Source of the DNA: Symbiodinium natans | Lineage: Eukaryota; Sar; Dinophyceae; Suessiales; Symbiodiniaceae | DNA: 64,000 nt | Direction of reading: 5' to 3' | Assembly (NCBI GenBank): GCA_905221605.1 | Contig: CAJNDS010002140.1 | Coordinates: 72,501-136,500, forward strand | Shown: piece by piece, positions 45,671-57,867 of the stretch | Position numbering within the stretch: position 1 is the stretch's first letter | How the letters are laid out: the number at the start of each line of letters is the position of its first letter | Notes under the pieces: generated by a model | Database searches by the model: none | Seen by the model: only the letters and a program-made list of their open reading frames with translations | Told to the model about the DNA's origin: nothing | Made by a program: the position numbers and the translations under genes

Positions 45671-48188
45671 CAGTCTCAGAGCCTTCGGCCGACCTTTTCG
45701 GCTCTGCAAAAAGGTCAGCCAGTAGCTTCATCTTCCAGAAGCAGGACGCCAGAAGGAGCTTTTGATTGAAGGGGTCGAGCCTGCCAATGCCTGCCAAAAC
45801 AAGATGGAAGTCTCAGCCTAGCAGGAGAGCAAAGATCGACATTTACCGACACGAATTGACCTCAGTTAGCCTTGTGTGGGCAGATTTCCGAAAGTTCCCC
45901 CTGAAGGATCTGCTGGCTGAGGTTGGATCGTGCTCGGTGGCAGTTGATCCGAGCAATGCCGGCAATGACGAGGTGAGCATACCTTGTGCGTGGCCCAGGT
46001 GTTTCACAGCAGTTCTTATTCTTGGGGCGGCTTGGGAGGCTGTGTGTGTGTGGTTTCTCATGAAGGCTCTGACCCCACGTTGCCGAACGTGCAGTGCCAT
46101 GCCCAGTCTGGTTCAATGGCGGGTACTTCGAGACTTCCTGCGTGCATTTGGCGTTCCTGGTGGGCACTTGAAGGCTGCGAATCACGTCGAAAGCCACAGA
46201 GGTCTCTGCGGAGGTGGTTTGCCCATGCCCCATGGAAGCTGCCTTGATGTCCCTAAGAGTGCAGTTAGGAGCAGCAGAGCCGTCGGCGAACCGAAGAGCA
46301 AGAGCTCAAGGCTTGGGAAAGATGTTAATGTGACATGCTGCGCACGGAGCCACAGAGACGAAGCGGCTGAAGGGGTCTGCCATGAACTACTTGGCGGCCC
46401 ACGGCATCGAACAAGCTTTGGCAGAGTCCGTGCGCTTGTTGTTGAAGCTCAGTCGCAGCGATACCGGCAACGAGTGTAAGCTCACTTGGTGGTATCAGCT
46501 TGTGCCGAGTCAAGCGTGTTGTTTCTCAAGGAAGACACGGCCGGAAGCCAGTAGCCGAGCACGGGAAACGTTTCGTGTCCGGGGCTGTCAGCAGGGCCCG
46601 GTTCGGTTCTTGCATGTGACAATGAGGATCCCTTCGGCTTCCTATGCAGCCAGCTCCAGTCCGCAAGCGCCGCGAGCACCGCAAGCGCCGCCAGCAAGCC
46701 GAGGGTTGAGCAAGTCTTCAGCTCGGTGCACGAGCTACGAAGCCACGAGCCAGCCTTGGGGGTGAAAACAGGCTGCTTAAGAATTGCCTCTTCTCAGGCA
46801 ACGAAGACGTGGAAGGAGGTGTCGTCCTGGAGCCTCCCGGAAAAACCGGAGGCTCGGGAGGTGGAGCGGAGACTCGGCAAGGCCCGGGCTCTTCCAAAGT
46901 GTGTGCGAACTGTCAGGGTTTCACTGACATACAGTGGTTGCAGTATGTTATAGTCATAGTCATAGTGTCATGGTGCTTGTGAGTGCTTGCTCTGACCAGA
47001 TGAGTGTCTGCTTTCTATGAGGCATTGGTCCAGCTGGAAGGTGATCTTGCAGGCGCGCCAGGGACATGGCAAGCTGCTGGTCGTCAGAAGCCACTGAATG
47101 TACTGAGCATGGCAGAACTGCAGGACTATACCTTCCACTGCCTTCCTCAAGGAGTTGGCCACTCATGCCTGAAGGTGCGGTGGGATACGCGCTGGTGGGC
47201 TCCAGACATCATCTCTTTCTCTCTCATCTCTGCCTCTCCCACCTCTCGTCTCTCCCTCTCTCTCTTCCCGGGGGTATCCGTGGGCAGGCATGCCAGACTC
47301 ATGGACCACAAAGCTCCGCAAGGAGGGGCTCCTCTTTGAGGCGGGGGGGCCCATCAGCAGCAGAGTCCTGATATGATATGAGTTGATTTCAGGCTTCAGA
47401 GCCGAGTGGGCGTGGCATCTTTGTCTCACACCGCGAGGAAGGGCATTAAGAGGGCACATGAGGGCCCCGGCTGCTTTGGTTTTTGGTGTGCCTGGAGCCC
47501 GTAGACCCTTAAGATCCCTTAAGTCCTTCGCTCACGAGGACTTCGTGCTTTGGATCAACAGTGCCGACCACATGACGCTCCTAATGCGGTCTGGAGATCA
47601 TGCTGAGGCGCGGTGCTTTGAGGGGGTGAGTGTACGTGTCCTGGCCACTGAAGCCAAAGAATGAAACTCTACGTGGCCATGAACCAATGGGGCCAGCGCA
47701 GGCGGAAAGCGTGCTGCAGGCGCTGAAACAGAAACTGGGAGCTGCCTGATCTGGGCAGTATCCGGGCGTTGTTCTAAACCCCTTGTTCTCTATGCTAGTC
47801 TAGGGGTTGGCTTGAAGAGTTCATTCTTTTACCTCGTAGTGTAAGCTGCTTCTGTCCGCACGTGTTGTGAGTCCTCGCACATCATGGCTATATTCGTGAC
47901 CCAACACGTGGAAGCCGTGTAAGTTTGGGCGGAAGGCTAGGTCGTCCCAGTACAGAGTTATCGAGTTTAGAACAATCCCCGCCCGAGGATTCGCACTTCT
48001 CTCTGCCAAGCAGAACAATCAGTCCCCGCACGTTTCAGAGGTGCACTGAAAGATTCAAGGAGAAAAAAAGGCTGCAATCCGCCGATGAGGTGCATCCTTG
48101 TTTCGGCCGCATCTCAGCATCTCCTGTTCACGTGAGTCGATGGCTGGGCTCAGAAGTCACGTTATCGTTGCCGTTTGAGCTCCTATAA
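45671..48188. other. No recognised gene
   Basis: The stretch 45766-45975 is an open basic frame (KIDIYRHELTSVSLVWADFR) and 46382-46470 another (MNYLAAHGIEQALAESVRLL). Both could be exons but are unassigned. A CT-rich run lies at 47214-47270. Confidence 0.3.
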
Positions 48189-48276
48189 GTTGGGATGTTC
48201 CCTTATGCTAACAGTCCTTACCCCTTTTATAGTTCCGTTTAAGGACTGTTACTATAGTAAGGGGAAACATCCCAAC
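48189..48276. repeat. Long hairpin / foldback element
   Basis: The left arm 48189-48219 begins GTTGGGATGTT and ends TAACAGTCCTT. The right arm 48241-48276 is its reverse complement, with a few extra bases in the middle (AAGGACTGTTA ... AACATCCCAAC). The loop is about 21 nt. The ends pair perfectly over 11 bp on each side of a small internal loop. It could be a tiny MITE or a structured RNA precursor; no coding potential. Confidence 0.75.
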
Positions 48277-49138
48277 CTGCAAATGCGGAGAACTGCAAGT
48301 TCAGCACAGGATGTTTGGACTTCAGTCGACCCAGAACTTCAGAACCGGCTCAGAGCGTGGACACTATCGACTTAGGGAGGTTGGGCTGCCCATGTCCGTC
48401 CAGCGCCTTGCTGCCATCGCCGTCTGCAAGGCCTGAGAAAAGGGTAAGAACAAGAGTATAAGGAAAATGCTGTTGGGTGCGCCAGTTCCGAAAGCGAGAC
48501 ACGACTCGCCACACGCATGTGGCGCTGCTGCTGATGGCCCAAGACTCTTCTTCCGTACAATCAAAGCGTTAACGTTGGCTGCTCCAAAGAGAGTGGCATT
48601 CCGCCAAGAGAGGACGCAGGCCTGCTGACGCCGCAAGACCTCACCTCGCAGAGCTTTGGAACTGCGGCCTTCGCAGGTGCCATGGCTCTCAGGAGACTGG
48701 CATGGGTGGCCCTTACTTCTGTTGCCTCCAGCACACTACCGGAGGCAGCGATGCCTGCAGGGAATAGTAGTGAGAAGAGCAGCCACCATGAATACTTGAA
48801 GAAACGTTAGCTGAGCAGTGGCTAGCAGTGGAACTTTCAGGACACTGTCTCGCCTGCTTTGGCGAGCAGCTTGGCTGCACCAAATAGTCAGCACGTTACT
48901 GGCGCTGTGGGGTATAGCATTTCAAGACCGAGAGGGGGGTCGGACAAAAAAGGCGAGCTCGATGTAGCCCATGTTTCGGACCATGTTTCCTGCGGAGCTT
49001 TGCAGCCCGGGCTGGAATAAGTGATCTTCGTCTAAGGTGATGACGACTGCTCGGAGGTGGATTCAGGGGCCTGCCACTTAAATGCCCTGCAGCGGCGAGC
49101 CCTCCAGGTGCGCTGCCCAGCATTGAAGTTGACGAAAC
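48277..49138. other. No recognisable gene
   Basis: Short frames only; nothing assigned. Confidence 0.35.
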
Positions 49139-50353
49139 ATGTCGCCCAATTACTTCCCTGCAATGCAGGTGCGTAACACCTCGAATAGCTCCGCGGCCAT
49201 AGCAAGTCTGCCACCCGACATTCCACTGCCAGCAACGCCTGCACCGACACCGTCAACTCCAGGGGATGTCCCGGCCGACACGACTGCAGAGCCCGCGGCA
49301 AAGCCCGTGGCGGAGCCCACGGCGGAGCCCGCGGCGGAGCCCACCGCGGAGCCGGCGGCGGAGCCCACCGCGGAGCCGGCGGCGGAGCCTGCAGAGCCCA
49401 CGGCAGAGCCTGCGGCAGAGCCCACAGCAGAGCCCACGGCGGAGCCCACAACGACTCCTAAGCCGGTCTCCGTGTGCTTGGCTGGTCAGCAGATCCCCTT
49501 CTCCAACAGAGGGCCTGGGAACGAGTGCATGGCCAGCAAGCTTGGAGATGAATGCGCCTATCAGTGCAATGAAGGATACATTGGTGTTGGAAGGCACGTA
49601 TGCCAGACGGCGATCATCCAGGGCAAGGCCGGACTCCCCCCATGCTGGAACACGTTCTTTGCCATTTCGTTTGCCCCCTGAGGTTTGGAAAGATAAGTCC
49701 TTCTTCGGTGGCAACTGCTGGAGACTTTGTGCATCCACAGCAGGGCCTTGCCCTGCAGGCCAGGTTCCGCTCCGGGTCAACACGACCGACGACCTCGGCC
49801 CCTGCATGCAGACAACATGCATGACTGCCGACGATGCTTTCAAGAATCTGGCGCGCGGCAACTACGAAGTCTGGCGAAGATCCCGCAACGATTATTCTGG
49901 CTGCCGCTTAGCAGGGAACCCTCCAGGTGTGGGCATGCATAGACTGCAGCAGCTTGTTTGCTTTGTGCACCGCCAAGGCTACACCGATCACATCGACCTC
50001 GACACGGGGAAGGCTTGCCGGGGGCCTGGAGTTGGAGCGTCAGGAAGGGTGAGCCACAGCTGAGGCGCAGTTGGGCTCATCGGACACGACTGGGATGGGA
50101 CTCATTATGGAGTGCGTGGCGCATGCCATGGGCTGGATATCAAACCAGGCACGGTCGCTAAGACTTACTGTCTGTCTGCCAAAAGATGTGGGCTGGACTG
50201 CAGGAGTTCCTCGAACGCGTCAACTTGACATTGTCATCCTATGCAAATATTCCACCTCCAGCAAAAGCTGGGTTCTCCTGGAACTTCACTCGGGGGCCGA
50301 GGGGCTGGGTCCCTCGCTACTTCGAAGAGGCAACGGGGGCACTGCTGGCAGAG
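49139..50353 (+). CDS. Secreted-type Cys-rich protein with Ala-Glu-Pro repeat (family not recognised)
   Basis: Five exons can be joined in phase: 49139-49609, 49683-49926, 49978-50012, 50065-50148 and 50204-50353. Donors are GC, GT, GC and GC, acceptors AG|G. The first exon has a low-complexity stalk of AEPT/AEPA repeats (about residues 50-100), then a Cys-rich module with a sushi-like pattern (CMASKLGDECAYQCNEGYIG). Exon 2 continues Cys-rich (FFGGNCWRLCAS, CPAGQVPLRV, CMQTTCMTADDAF). Exon 4 reads TGMGLIMECVAHAMGW and exon 5 FLERVNLTLSSYANIPPPAK followed by WVPRYFEEATGALL. This looks extracellular or cell-surface. The true start is uncertain: an acceptor at 49168 (GCAATGCAG) may open the exon. 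The gene probably continues past 50353. Confidence 0.55.
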
Positions 50354-53219
50354 GCAGGGCATCCAGTAATTCTTCATATGAGACAGACACACATGGTGTG
50401 ACCAAGGCCGGGGACAAAGTAGACGGTGTTTGGTCAGTTATGTCAACTGGCCTCTTCTATGTTGGAGTGCCCTGGTGTCGACATTGCTGAGGGGGTGAGA
50501 GAGCGAGGCGTCAAACCAGAGGGGCCTAATGCTGAGGTGATGTTTGTGCAGACATATGTACTGAACAAGCGGATTCAGTGCCTGGGACTTGCATCAATCC
50601 TGTGACAATGTACGCGTGCGGCGCAAGTATCTGCCGTGCCTTGCACGCAGGCAGTCGGAAGCTTCTGGCTTGATTGTGAGGCTGACCGAAACGTGCCTCG
50701 CCACGCCGTGTTGATGACAGCAGCATATGCCAGCACTGCATGCAAGGCTAAGAGGAGTGCTACATTGCGTAAAATTGAGCCTGGAAGTATGAGGCTGATG
50801 GACAAAGTGGACTGGCACAGCATGCTGTGCCTGCAAGCCTATGCCTCCACAGAGACTCAGCTTTGATAACTCGACGGGGTGATCGCTATCACGAAAGCTG
50901 GCCTCTAAAGTTCGATTACGAATGCGATAGATCCTGTGGGGTGGGGGGGGCCAACGGGGGTCGTGCCACGAAATGACGTGTCCTTGAACCCATTGTCCCG
51001 CCTGCCCCGGCCGCCGCCGCCCCCCTGCCGCCGCCTTGATAGTATATGCTTTGTAGTATGATGTCACACTGACTGTGCTACAAGTGCGGATGATGCTTCG
51101 GATGTTGCATCATCAGTTGGTATTGATGGTGTCTTATTTTACGACGCATTTGTTAATCCTGTATCGTTATCAAAAGTTATCAAGACATGAATTATGTTTT
51201 CATTTTGGTGAAGTGCTCGGTGAAGTGCTCGGGAAAGTAACAGTAACTTGTTCTCGAACAAGGGTCTGGCAGCGCCACGTCTTGTTTGTGACATCACACA
51301 CATGACCCTTCTTGGAGATCTGAGGGTGATGCGGTGCTCATACTTCGTTCGTTGTCGCGTGTCGCGCTCGTTCGAGAGTGCATGTGATGACGCCCAAATG
51401 AAGTGGGTTCGGAGTCGGTTACCTTTGTTTCACCCGGGGGCCGGGGGGGGGGGGGGAAGATTTTGTTCAGGTCATGTATGAGAAAGGCAGTTGATAACGC
51501 TCCTGCGCTAAAAAATATGCTGTCATGAGTTCTTGGTGTTCCATGCACAGCTTTGTTATACAGTTCTATTACGCATGCCAATTTATGCTGTGCACGCATA
51601 AGTGCAAGGTGTTGCAGGGTACTTTTGCATCGGCAAGGAGGCAGTATATACAACGTAGTGCGCTTTATGTACAGTTCACCTTACAGATCCCGTGAGACAG
51701 GTCTTAACTTAGCACATCTTACTCTGGTTAAACTATAGCCATGGCTGCTTTACGGTTGCGCAAGATATCGCATGTTTAATCATCCGGAAGCCAAACGGAT
51801 TATGCAGCACATAAAATGAAGATCACGTAAACTGAGTTAGACAACAACACATGATCAAAAGCACACAACTTAGAAGTTTGATAACGAAGACATGAATAAG
51901 CGAAGACCGTGACCAGTGTTAGTAGTCAAGAATGAACATGATTGCCACAAAGCAAGCCTTAAATGTATGATGGCCAGGAAGCAGAAAAAGGGTTCAGGAT
52001 CTCTTAAAGGTTGCTGCTGTGGGGTGCAGCTTGTGTACCCGCCTATCGGACCAGAGGCCTGGATGCACAAAAAGCGTTTAGTCGCCACAATGTGCTGGCG
52101 CCGCACTGACTTTCTTCAAGAACAAAGAGGTTGGGGCTTAGGGTTATTTCTTTCTTTCTGTCTTTGCCTTCTTGCAATGTTCCCTCTTTCCAAAGACCAT
52201 TTCCAAGAACACAGCAAGAAACAAAAAATCTGGAGGTGGGGATCGTCTAGGATTTTTGCAGAGACTTCTGGGCATTTCTGAGATGGAAGGAGACCCAGAC
52301 CGCACCAGAAACGCCATCATCCTTCAACCAGGATCATACACCCGAAGCCTGAATCTGAGCCAATGCTCGCTTGCCGCTGGTGGCCTGGGCGTGCCTCAGG
52401 AATACTCTCCTCATCACTTAGACTTAGACCTCATTACACATGGCAAAACTAGATGCAGCTTCTCGATGCACCCCTGGAATCTCTGCATTAGCTTCCCTCA
52501 CCCCCAAGTGCAGCGTGCGGATGCTAAGAATGTCGTGGAGGGGTACAATGGCACTGGCATCCCAATGCTTATGAACAATCAGGGCATGTGCGAAGGAATT
52601 GTTTGGCCGGAGGCGCTGGCTGGGGGAGCATGAACATGGCGGTGGGACTTGCAGTGGCATGGCCTGGCAACATTACGCCATTACGCGTGGTCCCTGACAG
52701 GCTGATGGCTATTATCCCTTCACTGAAGAGATCACTGCTGCATGGCTTGCCGACCGCAGGGCCGGGCCCCCAAGTTTCCTGGAGGTATGGCTTTGTTCTG
52801 AGAATTCTCGTACCTCATCGATGCCAGGTTTGTGGACATCGAGGTCAAGAATACTGTTCGATGCCGGCTATTCACACCATGTGGAACCGCGTTGTTGGAC
52901 GTGCTCTTCATCCAAACATTGAGATGTTTGGGTACCCACTGCTATCCAAATGGTCATCCTATGTCCTGCAAATTCCATACTACACCACGCATCCTGTGAA
53001 TTCCTTTCCGTCCTTCCTGAAGCTGTTCGCAGCTCAGCTTCTGCGGCCACTTCTGGTCTCATGACCTTGCAACATGATCTGCTCTGGGATTACACTGCCC
53101 AGGTTCAAGGAGGGATGGCTCGCTGACTGGGCTAACTATAACAGTGCCCTGCATGAATCGCTGGGGTGCCAAATTTGCTACATTTCGGAATTCCGGAGAT
53201 GTGCGATGTGCCGTCTGAG
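50354..53219 (+). other. Probable continuation of the secreted-protein gene, or its neighbour; exons unresolved
   Basis: Candidate coding pieces on the plus strand are ADICTEQADSVPGTCINP (about 50551), RADAKNVVEGYNGTGIPMLM (about 52516), FVDIEVKNTVRC (about 52830) and FKEGWLADWANYN (about 53104). A C/G homopolymer area lies at 50938-51030 and a G-run at 51440-51458. The stretch 51480-52130 is AT-richer and looks non-coding. Confidence 0.3.
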
Positions 53220-53612
53220 GCAGCGTGTTCTACGGAGGTTCAGATCGCTATGGAGTTGGCGCTGGGCCTGACATTGTTTGGTGTTCTGGGAAAGAGTACA
53301 ACGCCGACATGCCGCTGGGCTAAGTGCTGCAGATTAGCGAGGCATTCTTTGGGTGCAAAACGTGATGAGATATTCTTCTGCCCAGGTACACCGACAATGC
53401 TTCTAAAGCCGACTGCCGCACTTGGAGTCCAGAGGCAGTTGCCGGCTGGCTGCCAGCATCTCCTGAGGTCATCAAGGCGCCCTTGGCAGGGATGGCAGGG
53501 CACATGTCGCAAAGCATGTAGCAGTGTAGTGGATGTGGCAGGGACACCTCTTGCACATGATGGCGAACGGCGAGTCGGTGATCCCAGTTCCTGGGACCGA
53601 CTACCATGTCCT
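53220..53612 (+). CDS. Internal exons of an unrecognised, probably extracellular protein
   Basis: Three exons join in phase: 53220-53313 (SVFYGGSDRYGVGAGPDIVW, then CSGKEYNADMP), 53386-53476 (YTDNASKADCRTWSPEAVAG, then WLPASPEVIK) and 53542 onward (GHLLHMMANGESVIPVPGTD, then YHVLWRK). Donors are GC with AG|G acceptors, like the other genes here. The Gly/Tyr/Trp-rich text with spaced Cys suggests an extracellular domain. It may belong to the same gene as the Cys-rich exons at 49139-50353. Family unknown. Confidence 0.5.
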
Positions 53613-54870
53613 CTGGCGCAAGGCCCGGAACTTGTTTTGGTGCACGGACCGGAAGTGTTGCACACCAACATGAGAAAGGCAATGGTGGATCCTGGCAAGA
53701 ACTGGTCAAGCTACATTACGTTGATTGACCTGAGCACCGAGCTACTGGGTTTGAGCACGCTGTGGCTTGGAGCTGAGTTCTACCGTCTGGATCTCAGCCG
53801 CATCTCCGCTGCTGGGGCTCCCTAGGGCTGCAAATGATATCCGAGCAATGTTCTGACCGGGTACTGCGTGAGCATTGGCGTACGGACGTGCTTGGCATGT
53901 ACGGGCCGGCATGAGACTCTTTCCCAGGCTCGGCGCACATTTAGGTCGAAATCGTGCCTCCGCCTAGGCGCCCGTCTCGCGTTAGATACCCAGCGATCGA
54001 GGTGACTCGAATGTGATAGTGGCAAAAGAGCCATCCTTTCCGGCCTCGGCTTCTCTTGGACGGGTCCGCTTTGTGCGCCAGGGCACTTCGGAATGTTTTT
54101 CATTCCTGCTCCTGCCCTGGTCCCGCGCGCAAGCTCTTCGCGAAGTTGTGTCGAATGTACCATACTGTACCTGTCTAAAGAACATTTCCACATTCTTCCA
54201 CTCTTTGGGGTCTACACCGGCATGATAGAGTGATTCAGGCGTGTCACTTACTTGCACCCGAGGCAACAACACGAACCACTTCACCAGCGCCCGCGGATAC
54301 CATGAGGAAGTGCCTCTATAGACTTGAGCGATCTCTAGCGGACTCGAGCGTGAAGTTTTGATGTATGTGGCTAATCTTTTGACACGACACGAGACTTTGA
54401 AGCCCCGGAGTTGATGGAAAGCTTTGCAAAGCCTCATGTGTCTCAACATTTGTCGCACTTTTCCCGAATATACCGTGGTACAGCATCAGCGGACGCAAAA
54501 AGGAAGCAGAGTAAAACGCAGCATGGAGCCGGGCATGTGCCACAATGTGCCACATGCACAGAGTCGATGCGTAGAAAGACTGCAAGGTCCAGACATGAGC
54601 TCAGGTTGGCCAGTTCATGATTTGCATCCCAAAGTCGCTTCAATTCTGCCATGGTGTCCAGGTGATCACTTTCACGTGATGGGCGGCTTGTGGTGCACAT
54701 GGTGCCAGTAAAGCGAGGGGATGCGTGCCGTGCGGCTGAGTATGCGTGACCCCTTGGGATCAAAAGAGACATCTGACGAGGAATTAGAAATCGACCTTTT
54801 CGCTTGGCGGTGCGGGCGTATGCAGTGGTGCGGGGCTGTAGTTAAGTTTGAAGCTTGCCAGCATCCACAA
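53613..54870. other. No recognisable gene
   Basis: Overlapping short frames on both strands without domains. Confidence 0.35.
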
Positions 54871-54887
54871 CCTTAGCCATTTTGGCT
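54871..54887 (+). other. Relict dinoflagellate spliced-leader (DinoSL) sequence
   Basis: CCTTAGCCATTTTGGCT matches the first 17 nt of the DinoSL (CCGTAGCCATTTTGGCT) except at one base, including a 14-nt exact core. It is not followed by the GT donor of an SL RNA gene, so it reads as a leader copied back into the genome with a cDNA. Confidence 0.65.
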
Positions 54888-54919
54888 TTGTTCAGAACAT
54901 CAGCCTAGCCGTTTGCTGC

Positions 54920-55050
54920 ATGGCTGCTATGCACACAGGTGCCATGTCTGTCCGTCCCGCCCTCAGCTGCGGCAGATTCCGACCATTTTTAGCAGCCGCG
55001 GCGGCCTTGCCAAGGCGCCCAGCGCTCCTTACTGGTAGGGGTGCTGGTGA
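54920..55050 (+). CDS. Possible retroposed gene start downstream of the DinoSL relict
   Basis: About 30 nt after the relict leader an ATG opens MAAMHTGAMSVRPALSCGRF, then an Ala/Arg/Pro-rich stretch resembling an organelle-targeting leader. The frame stays open to 55303, but a Cys-rich alternative frame (FMCAECDPANTTNPRTCMRA) overlaps from about 55050, so the true course is unclear. Product unknown. Confidence 0.35.
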
Positions 55051-55303
55051 TGCGCTTCATGTGCGCCGAGTGCGACCCGGCAAATACCACAAACCCAAGG
55101 ACGTGCATGCGGGCATGCATTGTTCACTCTGTCCACGAGGCAAAGTGCAATCAGGGACATTGACATTCGGAGGGTCAGCTGCAGAAGAGCAAGAGCAGTG
55201 GAGATTCCTTGGCATCTTGGGCTTTGATTTCTTTCGCCGGCATTCTGCATTTTTCGTTCTCAAGCCGAGCCTGTCCTTGTCATGGGGCCGTACGATGCTG
55301 TAA

Positions 55304-57860
55304 GGGTTGCCAGGGTTTGTACTGTCAGAAGATTTTCTGTGAGGCACAGGCTATAGGTCCTTGAAAACAATGTTCAGCACATCATATGCACAGTCTTTGC
55401 ACATTGGTTGAGCACCTTGGGGGGGGGTACATTTTCAGCACATGTGTTAAGCAACTTGGCGGCTCAGCAAACACACGCAAGATCACGCAAGCACATTTGG
55501 AGCATTTTTCGGCACATGCATTGCAGGCGCTTAAGCTGGGTGCATACAATGTGTACCAAATGTGCGAAACCCATGTGCGAAACCCTTGTGCTCCAAAAGC
55601 TCGGGTACTTAACCCATGTATTTTGTGCAAAAACCCGGGTTCTTACCCCATGTGCACAAAATGCGCATCCCGGGCGCTAAAATAATGTTTTGGCTGGCCT
55701 ATAGCCTGTGCCTCAAGAAATCTCATCATTGTACTGGTACTCTGTCGTTTTATGTCATTGCTTCTGAATTTGGAGCTGCGGAGCGTTTCGCTCAGGCAAG
55801 TTTGGTTACGCCGGGCTCTGGGTTGCTCACAGGGGTGTTTGGGCTCCAGCGGTGCTTGGGCTCTCGCCCGACCTTCACAGGCGATCGGCACGGGCCGGTA
55901 TGAAATTCGGCTGAGGCAGGCTGCGAGAGATGCGCAGATCCTGCAGTTGCCCAGTAGGATTATTATAGGATGCATCCCTATGTCAGGCTTCACAACATCT
56001 TGCATGAAGACCAGGCCTTGACCTGAGAAGCTCTCAGCGCCCTCCCCACGCGTAAAAGCTAACGGGGTGGACATTGAGAAAGTCCGAGGTCTTGCCTAGA
56101 CCAGATTTGGAGATCTTCCTCGATGAGGATTGGCCGAAGCAGGCCAAATTCTCGGCCTGCCAGCGTGCGCAGGCCTGCCAAGTGTTGGGGCAAAATGCAC
56201 GGTATAGGATGATTTGAGCCTTGAGCCACCTGCTAGGACGTCCCAGCAAGGAAGACTCACGGAATGCTCGTCCCAGGGCAGACGCTCGACTGCACATGGC
56301 TGGCCAAATCTGCGGGGGCCTCCTGGAATGCTTCAATCGGCACCAAGGCATGGTGAGTGGGGCCCGTGGGAAGTCGGAATGTTGCCTTGCCCTTAGACAC
56401 GTCCTACATGGGTAGGGGGCGAGGCAGTGCCGGGCAACACTGCGGACCATGAGGTATCAAACAATTCGGCCTCACATCTGGTACTTTGTGGCTCGGCCTG
56501 CCGGTGTAAAGAGCGTGCAACTGAAGATGCCGGGTGCACCTCCCGTGATGTCAAGCGATTCGCTGGAGCATGCCCCTTTGCAAGGCTCTCTCTGACTGTC
56601 CAGATCAGATTGCCCGGGGCATGCCCGGAGACCGGAGTTTTAGCAGCTTGGCATCATGTCTCCATGTAAGCTCAGCTTTTTCTGCATCCACCGCTACATT
56701 CGGCAGTGCCAAGGCTATACAGTGGACTACGAGATTCGCTGGAGGCAGCTTGGGATTTCAGCAAGCGAGTCGTTCTTCACCTCGTGAGATGAAGATGGAC
56801 GAAATGAGTGACCCAGGCAGTTCGATGACTCAGAGCTGAGCTTAGAAATGAGGCCCGGATGGCAGTTTTTTGATGGTTCAGGCAGCCCAGCACATCGCAA
56901 GCCGCTTCAAGGTACATGCCAACTGCAACAGCGTTGGTCCTGCTGATGCTCTCGGTGATGGCATGCTGGTTCCTGGCGAGAAGCCGGGCCCTTCGCCAAA
57001 GCCTAGGCTGGGCCGCTGGGCAGAGGGCTCCAGTATTCGAGGCCCAGAGACGCCTTTCGGCCCAGTGCCAGGTCGGCTTCATCCCGTAGTTCGTGGCTTG
57101 TTCTTCGCTGTGAGCCTCCACTGGGCTTCACAGGCACAATGTAATCGCCGAGATGTGGACGGAAGGCCGATAGAGGGAAGGGCCGCTAGCAAAGAGTTCA
57201 GGCACTTCATCTGCTGCACCTCTTGACCTACAAGAAGAACGGCCCACGGCCCAGCCCTGGAAGTGCTGGGTGCAGTTCAAGGAAACATCGGAGCAGTTGT
57301 CGGAGGGGTCAACTTTAGGGTGTCTGACTGCCGCCATCACGGCCATGCAAGCGTGGGTCACTCTAGGTCAGGGTCTGCCAGCTGCAGATGGACTCGCGGA
57401 GGTGCTTTTCATGTTGAGCCAGGCTATTCCCTGAGTTCACAAAGACATCAGCAGCCTTTTGCGCGATCTTCGGATCTAGCTCCATGATGTAGAAATCTGC
57501 CCGAGGTGGCGAGCGCATCTTTGTTGATTGCCCTCGGCCTCAACCATGGAGTCGGCGGTTAAACGAAGTCAGAAAAAGTCTACCTGGTCTACCTCGTACC
57601 ATGCCCAAGCACTCAGGCAATAGCTCAGGGCTATACCCTGGTTCGCTCAAAGTTGAGCGAGGCAGGGGCTACCAAACCGGAATAACGGCCTAGTTGCCGT
57701 TGTCATGGATGTTGCATGCAAGATCAACTCTGTTATCGAAGGTTGAGCTACTGGTCCCCGTGGTGACCGTGATTACGATGTTGCATGTGGCGTTGGTAGC
57801 GATGGGAAAGCTACAGGCCGAGGAGTGGTCTCAGTGCAGAGATTGAATTTGGCCAGTACT
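55304..57860. other. No recognised gene; ACATGTG/AAACCC-rich patch
   Basis: The stretch 55370-55680 repeatedly uses CACATG/ATGTGC and AAACCC words without a clear unit. Upstream exons of the receptor-like gene that follows may lie in 56-57.8 kb, but none was identified. Confidence 0.3.
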
Positions 57861-57867
57861 TGGCAAA

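Noticed and set aside
49253-49861. 202-codon minus-strand open frame of Arg/Gly/Leu repeats
   Set aside because: Antisense of the Ala-Glu-Pro coding repeat.
54871-54887. Functional SL RNA gene
   Set aside because: The leader's 3' end (CAAG) and the following GT donor are missing, and no SL RNA body was seen.
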